Below, in pieces: positions 1-4,246 of a DNA stretch of 5,329 bases (positions are counted from its first letter, which is position 1; every line of letters begins with the position of its first letter). This stretch comes from an uncultured Clostridium sp. (GTDB lineage: Bacteria; Bacillota; Clostridia; Lachnospirales; Lachnospiraceae). The stretch spans positions 1 through 5,329 of the forward strand of contig CALELW010000071.1 of the NCBI GenBank assembly GCA_937902905.1, given 5' to 3'. The notes under the pieces were generated by a model. That model had not been told where the DNA came from and did not search any database. It saw nothing but the letters and a program-made list of their open reading frames with translations. The position numbers and the translations under genes were made by a program.

Positions 1-915
1 GAGCGGGTGGCGTCCCTTTTTAATATGGATGTAATCCTGGTCAAAAAGCGGTTCGCTTCCCTGCATTTTCTTAGAAAGTTTTGCCTTTGCAAAGATAAAG
101 TCAAGCTCCGCGAGCAGCAACACATTTCTCTGTAAATCTTCGGCGTAAGGCGCTGCAAGAGCGCTTAACGACGCCAGTATTTTTTCAATTTCTTCCTGCT
201 CTTTCATACCCAGTTCCGCCAGCTCATTGTTTAACTGCACTATTGCCATCGGCTCAATGAAAAAGGTCGAGCCGGTTGAACTCTGGTCATGAATCATACC
301 CGGAAAAGTAGATTTATATTCCTGCTTGACCGGCAGACAATACCTGCCGTTTCGCATGGTGACGATGTTGTCACGCAGCATGGAGCCGGATAGATTCATA
401 GTTGCCGTCAATTGCTCACGTACTTTATCGTTCGTAGTTTTCATGGCACGGCGAATTCGTTTCAATTCGGAACTCGCATCATCCGCCATTTCTTCCGGAC
501 TCAAAATGCAGCGGTTGATTTCCAGACGCAAATCCGGCAAATCCATAAGCGCACCAAAGCGTCCCGAAAGTGCATCTTTTAAATCTTCAAATTTGGCATC
601 ATAAGCGATAGCTTCTTTGGCAATCTCCAAACACCGAGCGATGTCAAGAAGTTCACCCATGCCGAGCACGCCGCCCTTTTCCAGCGGCACCAGACTTGGA
701 CGAATATCCTTCAGCCCGTGAAATGGCAGCCTTCCCTGTTTTAAAAGACGCATGAGTGCGTGCGAAGTTTCGGTCTGCCAGCTAATGATTTCCTCCCGCT
801 TTGACGAAGGCAGAAGGTGGCGTATGCTTTCCTTGGCAAGCGGTGTGTCTGCCTCCTCAAGAAGCATGTCAATAATTTTATAATATTCAAGTGTTTGTAA
901 TACTTTTTTGTTCAC
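1..915 (-). CDS. mutS2: Endonuclease MutS2, N-terminal part (cut by window edge)
   Basis: The 305 visible residues match the N-terminal core, lever and clamp regions of MutS2, a MutS-family ATPase lacking the mismatch-reading domain. The clearest signature is residues 189-231: NGRYCLPVKQEYK, then HDQSSTGSTFFIEP and LNNEL, typical of MutS2. The window ends right after KKGRHPL (299-305), which in the family lies just before the Walker A loop, so the ATPase core and the C-terminal KOW and Smr domains (full length usually near 790 aa) lie outside. The GTG at 913-915 is chosen because AAGGGAG sits 8 nt upstream and gives the usual start MNKKVLQTLEY; an in-frame ATG at 931-933 has no ribosome site. 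In the family, MutS2 suppresses recombination by acting on branched DNA, and in Bacillus subtilis it also acts on collided ribosomes. It is transcribed divergently from everything to its right. Confidence 0.95.
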   Translation of the reverse strand, partial: MNKKVLQTLEYYKIIDMLLEEADTPLAKESIRHLLPSSKREEIISWQTETSHALMRLLKQGRLPFHGLKDIRPSLVPLEKGGVLGMGELLDIARCLEIAKEAIAYDAKFEDLKDALSGRFGALMDLPDLRLEINRCILSPEEMADDASSELKRIRRAMKTTNDKVREQLTATMNLSGSMLRDNIVTMRNGRYCLPVKQEYKSTFPGMIHDQSSTGSTFFIEPMAIVQLNNELAELGMKEQEEIEKILASLSALAAPYAEDLQRNVLLLAELDFIFAKAKLSKKMQGSEPLFDQDYIHIKKGRHPL

Positions 916-923
916 AATGGAAA

Positions 924-930
924 CTCCCTT
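924..930 (-). promoter_or_regulatory. Ribosome binding site that decides the mutS2 start
   Basis: AAGGGAG on the minus strand, 8 nt before the GTG at 915-913. It lies inside the six codons that would be added by the upstream ATG at 933-931, which itself has no purine-rich site before it. This argues for GTG initiation. Confidence 0.75.
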
Positions 931-941
931 CATGTAGTGAC

Positions 942-971
942 GCATGGAGGGCGGCGCAGCCGCCCTCCTGC
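942..971 (-). promoter_or_regulatory. GC-rich hairpin at the 5' end of the mutS2 mRNA
   Basis: GGAGGGCGGC (946-955) pairs perfectly with GCCGCCCTCC (959-968) across a 3-nt loop. The stem extends by three pairs (942-944 with 969-971) past one bulged base (945). The predicted transcription start from the promoter at 978-1007 is near 971, so the transcript would begin with this stem, about 27 nt ahead of the start codon. No T-run follows on either strand, so it is not an intrinsic terminator. A role in mRNA stability or translation control is inference. Confidence 0.6.
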
Positions 972-977
972 ACTGCT

Positions 978-1007
978 ATTGTACAATATTTGGTTTCTGT
1001 TTGTAAA
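978..1007 (-). promoter_or_regulatory. Sigma-A type promoter of mutS2
   Basis: On the minus strand TTTACA (1007-1002) and TACAAT (983-978) are separated by 18 nt. Both boxes are close to the housekeeping consensus. The start would be near 971, giving a leader of about 55 nt. Confidence 0.65.
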
Positions 1008-1012
1008 GGGAG

Positions 1013-1191
1013 CGTTGCGTTTTTTGGGGGCGTAATTCAGCAGAAAAGCTTTGTGTTTCGTGGGCGCTTTCGCTAGACAAACGCATAAGGGTATCGGCAT
1101 GTCAAAGACACATGCCAGATACCCATGTGTTTGTACCCACTCAACACAAAGTTTTTCTGCTGATTTACAGACACCAAAAAACTTGGCAACG
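1013..1191 (+). repeat. Long-hairpin repeat element, copy E1 (reference orientation)
   Basis: This is a single long imperfect palindrome. Outer pairing: 1013-1018 with 1186-1191, and GTTTTTTGG (1019-1027) with CCAAAAAAC (1174-1182). Main arm: 1032-1064 with 1136-1168, 29 of 33 positions Watson-Crick plus one G-T. After GTGGG (1060-1064) comes a 12-nt unpaired strand (1065-1076). Then follow a 10-bp stem (1077-1086/1125-1134), a 2-nt bulge AA, a 7-bp stem (GGGTATC 1089-1095/1118-1124), a bulged A (1117), a 7-bp tip stem (GGCATGT 1096-1102/1110-1116) and a 7-nt loop. T-tracts precede and A-tracts follow the hairpin, opposite to a plus-strand terminator. E2 is a second copy in inverted orientation. 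Open frames crossing it are by-products of the palindrome. Confidence 0.85.
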
Positions 1192-1501
1192 ATTCTGATT
1201 GGTGAAGGGAAGTTTGTTTTGGGGATTGGTTTGCAGTGTGTGTTTGGGCGAGGCGACGTGGCTTTATGGGAGCTGGGCAACTCTTTTCCTGTGATTTGTG
1301 TTATAAGGTTGCATTTTGATGTGTTTTTGGCATGAAATTCGGTCATATCAGGAGAAATCACGAGGCAAATGCAACTTTTTTCGCAAATTTTTGCTCTTAT
1401 GGTTGTTTATGCCGAAAAAGCATGCAACTCTTTTTGTGCTTTTCAAGGGAAACGGTTGTTTGTGAGAGTTAGGACCTTGGTTCGCGTCAAGTGTTTGCTG
1501 C
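1192..1501. other. Noncoding spacer between the two hairpin repeats
   Basis: No open frame here has a ribosome site or recognisable protein content. What can be seen is small repeats: GCAACTCTTTT occurs at 1277-1287 and 1424-1434, with a related GCAACTTTTTT at 1371-1381. Two complementary pairs, GTGATTT (1291-1297) with AAATCAC (1355-1361) and GTTGCATTT (1308-1316) with AAATGCAAC (1367-1375), are interleaved rather than nested. No tRNA, CRISPR or terminator is evident. It may be remnants of older inserted elements. Confidence 0.5.
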
Positions 1502-1678
1502 GGATTTTATTTGGATTGCAGTAATTTAGGAGAAAATCTTTGTGACGAGTGGGTTTTGAGTGCGTCGGTATGTGGCACTGGTAGTTTCAGTGCCCATACC
1601 GCTACGCACTCAATTAACGGGAGTGCCCACGAGACGCAAAGATTTTCTCCTAAATTACGGGAACCCCAAATAAACCCC
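1502..1678 (-). repeat. Long-hairpin repeat element, copy E2 (inverted relative to E1)
   Basis: A perfect 22-bp inverted repeat (1521-1542 with 1637-1658) forms the main arm. Outer pairing continues as TTTATTTGG (1506-1514) with CCAAATAAA (1666-1674), plus GG/CC at 1502-1503 and 1677-1678. GTGGG (1549-1553) pairs with CCCAC (1626-1630). Inside are a 10-bp stem (1556-1565/1604-1613), a 2-nt bulge (1602-1603), a 7-bp stem (1566-1572/1595-1601), one bulged base (1573), a 7-bp tip stem (1574-1580/1588-1594) and a 7-nt loop. The 12-nt unpaired strand is at 1614-1625. Read on the minus strand, this order matches E1 exactly. The main arms are 28/33 and 27/33 identical to those of E1. Confidence 0.85.
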
Positions 1679-1688
1679 AAACTCTATC

Positions 1689-1717
1689 TTGAATAATTCC
1701 ACCAGTTGTTTTACAAT
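1689..1717 (+). promoter_or_regulatory. Sigma-A type promoter, probably giving a leaderless mRNA
   Basis: TTGAAT (1689-1694) and TACAAT (1712-1717) are 17 nt apart. The start codon ATG begins at 1724, 7 nt after the -10 box, which is where transcription is expected to start. The -35 box directly abuts the outer end of repeat E2. Confidence 0.6.
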
Positions 1718-1723
1718 AGAGCC

Positions 1724-2137
1724 ATGAATACACAAACACGAAGAAAAATGATTGCAAGTTTCATATTTGTCATTCTCGTATGCGGCGTCCTTTTTGACCA
1801 TGTGCCTGACCGCACAGTCATTTCGCAGGGCTGTTCGAATACGATTTCTTCGGATGCGCGAATTGATGGCTCCGGAATTAAATATGCCATCCGCGGCGAG
1901 CGTTTTTCAGAGCAGACGCCAATTGTCTGCCTGCTTCGCAGCACCGCAAGAAATACCGGATATTTATCGAGAACACCGCTTGTTTTAGCGGGCTTTGGTT
2001 CTCTTATATTTCTCGCTGTATTAACAGCACTCTTATTACATCTCTATGCGAAAGGTCACGACACAGGCAGCCGCCTGCGCATTTTGCGATGGCTCTTTCG
2101 GACGGACGGAAAAAAACGCGCCTTCCATATTGGATAA
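1724..2137 (+). CDS. Two-pass membrane protein of unknown function (137 aa)
   Basis: I do not recognise a family. Residues 1-8 are polar and basic (MNTQTRRK). A hydrophobic segment at about 9-25 and a second at about 86-107 (LVLAGFGSLIFLAVLTALLL) are predicted to span the membrane. The charge pattern puts the arginine/lysine-rich C-terminus (108-137) and the N-terminus in the cytoplasm, with a loop of about 60 residues outside. That loop has two cysteines (37 and 69) that could form a disulfide. The ATG at 1724 is preferred: no Shine-Dalgarno precedes it, but the promoter at 1689-1717 places the transcript start on the ATG. An in-frame TTG at 1706 would extend the protein, but it lies inside the promoter. 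The balance of codons, sensible topology and a promoter support a real gene, though it could be restricted to close relatives. Confidence 0.7.
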   Translation: MNTQTRRKMIASFIFVILVCGVLFDHVPDRTVISQGCSNTISSDARIDGSGIKYAIRGERFSEQTPIVCLLRSTARNTGYLSRTPLVLAGFGSLIFLAVLTALLLHLYAKGHDTGSRLRILRWLFRTDGKKRAFHIG

Positions 2138-2152
2138 TTGAATAAAGATGGT

Positions 2153-2181
2153 TTGTTCTTTTGCTGTAAATCTGCTATTTT
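2153..2181 (+). promoter_or_regulatory. Weak candidate promoter for the small membrane protein
   Basis: TTGTTC (2153-2158) and TATTTT (2176-2181) with a 17-nt spacer. Three of six and four of six bases match consensus, so it could be chance in AT-rich DNA. The small gene may instead be read through from the gene at 1724. Confidence 0.25.
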
Positions 2182-2242
2182 TTCATGTCATGTCTTTGAT
2201 TTTTGGCAAAAGGACGGACTTGTTATGTCGAAAATTAAATAT

Positions 2243-2247
2243 GGAGG
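2243..2247 (+). promoter_or_regulatory. Ribosome binding site of the 49-aa protein
   Basis: GGAGG lies 9 nt before the ATG at 2257 and only 3 nt before the in-frame ATG at 2251, so it favours the start at 2257. Confidence 0.65.
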
Positions 2248-2256
2248 AAAATGATT

Positions 2257-2406
2257 ATGTTGGGAACAATTTTTTTGAATGTAGTTATTTTTATCGGAGG
2301 CGCTTGTGGTGTACTTAGTTGTTTATACATGGTACTGTCGCTGATTGCTGTCCTGTTTTACAAGTTTTTCAGACGAATCCGCTTTGGAATTTCATTGTTT
2401 GATTAA
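2257..2406 (+). CDS. Small hydrophobic membrane protein (49 aa), unknown function
   Basis: The frame reads MLGTIFLNVVIFIGGACGVL, continues as a second hydrophobic stretch (about residues 24-37, ending LIAVLFYK), and closes with the basic tail FFRRIRFGISLFD. It could be one long kinked membrane helix or a two-helix hairpin; the FFRRIRFG tail suggests a cytoplasmic C-terminus. A strong GGAGG at the right distance and an unbroken hydrophobic reading are the main support. It is easily missed because of its length. It lies 119 nt after the 137-aa membrane protein on the same strand, so the two may share a transcript. I do not recognise a family and see no toxin/antitoxin partner beside it. Confidence 0.65.
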   Translation: MLGTIFLNVVIFIGGACGVLSCLYMVLSLIAVLFYKFFRRIRFGISLFD

Positions 2407-2427
2407 CTGAACTTGGTGAAAAACACC

Positions 2428-2456
2428 TTGCTTGTTCCCTCCTTTTCTATTATTAT
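2428..2456 (+). promoter_or_regulatory. Sigma-A type promoter of the FN3-yhaM-rlmD genes
   Basis: TTGCTT (2428-2433) and TATTAT (2451-2456) are separated by 17 nt. Transcription would start near 2463, giving a leader of about 100 nt before the TTG start at 2562. Confidence 0.55.
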
Positions 2457-2474
2457 GGTATCAGGGTCAATGAT

Positions 2475-2504
2475 TCCGAGGATTGCGAAGCGAAGCAATC
2501 CGGA
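2475..2504 (+). promoter_or_regulatory. Stem-loop in the leader of the FN3 gene
   Basis: GGATTGC (2480-2486) pairs with GCAATCC (2495-2501) over an 8-nt loop, and TCC (2475-2477) with GGA (2502-2504) past a 2-nt bulge. A second, weaker hairpin follows (AACATA 2506-2511 with TATGTT 2517-2522). I recognise no riboswitch class, and no T-run follows, so it is not a terminator. Confidence 0.45.
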
Positions 2505-2561
2505 TAACATAAGTTATATGTTCTTAGAATCAAAAGAGCTGAAGTTAAGGAGGGGACATTT

Positions 2562-3281
2562 TTGAAAAAATGGATGCAATTCGTGGGAGTGCCTTTTTTA
2601 GTGGCAGGAATTTTTGGAATGATGATAGGACCAAATGTAAACGTGTCTGCCGATGAGTCAACGGCGGCTTCGGGGTCAGGCGTGACAATTGAAACACCGG
2701 AAACTCCGCTTGGTGCGGCAACCATCACGGCGGCAAAAAAAGCGTCTTCGTTAAAACAGGTTACAATTACATGGACGCAGAGTGGAGAGGCACAGGGTGC
2801 CGTCATTTTTAGAAAAAGTGGGAAAAGTGCTTTTGCAGAAATTGCGCGGATTTCGGATGGTACGCCGGGAAATAAAACGTATGTGGACAAGTCGGTGAAA
2901 GCAGGAAAAACTTACATTTATCAGGTCTGCGTGTTCCGTACACGCGCGGATGGTACGACACAGGTGCAGACAGGAGCAAAAACGGCATCGGTAAAATTGG
3001 TGCCGGGAAAAATTATAGGGCTTAAGGCGAAAAAAAGAGGAAGAAAAATTGTGGTAACATGGAAAAAAACAAAAAGCGTTTCCGGTTATCAGGTTTATAC
3101 GAAAGTGTTTGTAAAAGGCATTAAGACAAAGTACAGCAGAGCGACAACGCAAAAGGGGCGCAGCTACAAGCGCGGCATGCTTGTTCACGGCATGAAATAT
3201 GGCTTTATGGTGCGTGCTTATAAAAAGGTAAATGGCAAAAAAATCTATGGACCATTTACGGCTGTGAAAAAAAGATACTAA
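2562..3281 (+). CDS. Secreted fibronectin type III-like repeat protein (239 aa)
   Basis: Starts at TTG with AAGGAGG (2547-2553) 8 nt upstream. Residues 1-30 form a signal peptide: two lysines, a hydrophobic core at about 6-24, and a likely cleavage after VSA (28-30). An acidic, Ser/Thr-rich linker follows (31-50). Two beta-sandwich repeats of the FN3 kind come next, about 52-143 (core strands around VTITW and YIYQVCVF) and about 147-236 (KIVVTWKK, GYQVYTK, YGFMVRAYKK). From residue 131 to the end there is no Asp or Glu against 30 Lys/Arg, so the mature C-terminal half is strongly basic and may adhere to anionic wall polymers (inference). No LPXTG, lipobox or membrane anchor is seen. Its length suggests an accessory surface or secreted factor, not an enzyme. 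It lies 20 nt ahead of yhaM and is probably co-transcribed with it. Confidence 0.85.
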   Translation: MKKWMQFVGVPFLVAGIFGMMIGPNVNVSADESTAASGSGVTIETPETPLGAATITAAKKASSLKQVTITWTQSGEAQGAVIFRKSGKSAFAEIARISDGTPGNKTYVDKSVKAGKTYIYQVCVFRTRADGTTQVQTGAKTASVKLVPGKIIGLKAKKRGRKIVVTWKKTKSVSGYQVYTKVFVKGIKTKYSRATTQKGRSYKRGMLVHGMKYGFMVRAYKKVNGKKIYGPFTAVKKRY

Positions 3282-3301
3282 TATGAAATGGAGATAAAAA
3301 A

Positions 3302-4246
3302 ATGAATTATTTGAAGGATTACCGCGAGGGCGAAAAGTTTGTTGGCACGTACTTGTGTAAACAGAAACAGATTTTGAAAACAAAGGCAGGAAAAACATAT
3401 TATTCCCTGACCTTACAGGATAAAACGGGAACTGCAGACGGAAAAATCTGGGAGCTGAACAACGGCATTGCCAATTTTGAGCCAATGGATTATATTCACT
3501 GCGAAGGAATGGTGACAAGTTTTCAGGGCAATCTGCAGATGAACATTTCCCGCGTCCGCATCAGCGACGAGGGTGAATATGACCCGGCGGATTATGTGCC
3601 TTGCACGAACAAAGATGTCGGAGAAATGTTTAGCCGCATTTTGAAATATGTGGCAAGTGTGCAGAACAAATATCTGCGAAAAATTTTGGAAATGTATTTT
3701 GTGGAAAATAAAGAGTTTGTCGATGCATTTAAGAAACATTCGGCAGCAAAGAGTGTTCATCATGGTTTTATGGGCGGACTTTTGGAGCATACGCTCAGCG
3801 TCACGGACATGTGCCAGTATTTTGCGGAGCATTATCCAATGATTCACAGAGATTTGCTCATCACAGCGGCATTGTTCCACGACATGGGAAAAATTCAGGA
3901 AATTTCGGATTTTCCAATGAATGACTACACGGATGACGGCCAGCTTCTCGGTCACATTTACATTGGCGCACGCTGCATGGAAAATGCGGCAGCACAGATT
4001 CCGGGATTCCCACCAAAATTGAAAAATGAACTTGTTCATTGTATTCTTGCGCATCACGGAAAGATGGAATTTGGTTCGCCGAAAGTGCCGGCGATTATGG
4101 AGGCAATGGCGTTACATATGGCGGATAACGCCGACGCAAAATTGCAGACTTTGACGGAAGTATTTACTCAGGCAGGCGACAACATGGGATGGCTTGGTTT
4201 CAACCGTATGTTTGAGAGCAATTTGAGAAAAACTTCAGAGGAGTAA
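3302..4246 (+). CDS. yhaM: 3'-5' exoribonuclease YhaM
   Basis: The 314-residue product equals the usual length of YhaM/Cbf1. Residues about 10-95 form the OB-fold nucleic-acid binding domain (TYYSLTLQDKTGTADGKIW, 32-50). Residues about 150-285 form an HD-type metal-dependent hydrolase domain: H163 (LEHTLSV), the H193-D194 pair in ALFHDMGK, H218 in GHIYIG, H251-H252 in LAHHGK, and D275 in HMADNADAK, all consistent with an intact two-metal site. In the family it degrades RNA from the 3' end in the cytoplasm, stops at structured regions, and trims short tails. The ATG follows GGAG (3290-3293) at 8-nt spacing. The 20-nt gap after the FN3 gene and the stop/start overlap with rlmD indicate an operon. 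I see no missing residue or frame break. Confidence 0.95.
   Translation: MNYLKDYREGEKFVGTYLCKQKQILKTKAGKTYYSLTLQDKTGTADGKIWELNNGIANFEPMDYIHCEGMVTSFQGNLQMNISRVRISDEGEYDPADYVPCTNKDVGEMFSRILKYVASVQNKYLRKILEMYFVENKEFVDAFKKHSAAKSVHHGFMGGLLEHTLSVTDMCQYFAEHYPMIHRDLLITAALFHDMGKIQEISDFPMNDYTDDGQLLGHIYIGARCMENAAAQIPGFPPKLKNELVHCILAHHGKMEFGSPKVPAIMEAMALHMADNADAKLQTLTEVFTQAGDNMGWLGFNRMFESNLRKTSEE
4237..4243 (+). promoter_or_regulatory. Ribosome binding site within the end of yhaM serving rlmD
   Basis: AGAGGAG overlaps the last yhaM codons. It is only 2 nt from the ATG at 4246 but 8 nt from an in-frame TTG at 4252, so it supports the TTG better. Translational coupling through the TAATG overlap could still use the ATG. 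Confidence 0.55.

Noticed and set aside
1013..1191. E1 as an intrinsic transcription terminator
   Set aside because: On the plus strand the T-tract precedes and the A-tract follows the stem, and the hairpin is far longer than a terminator. No gene on either strand ends beside it.
1051..1335. 94-residue open frame on the plus strand starting inside E1
   Set aside because: It is a by-product of the palindrome and has no Shine-Dalgarno. Such frames are likely to be mis-annotated as hypothetical proteins wherever this repeat occurs.
930..1361. 143-residue open frame on the minus strand over the repeat E1 and the mutS2 promoter
   Set aside because: It covers the mutS2 promoter, the leader hairpin and the whole palindrome E1, has no ribosome site, and its composition is explained by the hairpin.
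1013..1678. Retron or CRISPR-like array
   Set aside because: There is no reverse transcriptase or cas gene in the window and no regularly spaced short direct repeats; the two units are single palindromes in opposite orientation.
1511..1696. 61-residue open frame across E2
   Set aside because: It lies almost wholly inside the inverted repeat, starts without a ribosome site, and has no protein-like character.
2411..2430. GGTG-AAAAA-CACC hairpin after the 49-aa gene as a terminator
   Set aside because: The stem is only four pairs and is not followed by a T-run.
2751..3518. 255-residue open frame on the minus strand
   Set aside because: It lies opposite the FN3 and yhaM genes, whose motifs are clear; its Phe/Ser/Cys-rich composition is typical of the antisense of lysine-rich coding DNA.
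3413..4057. 214-residue open frame antisense to yhaM
   Set aside because: The plus-strand frame carries the intact YhaM domains with good start signals; the antisense frame has no ribosome site or recognisable content.
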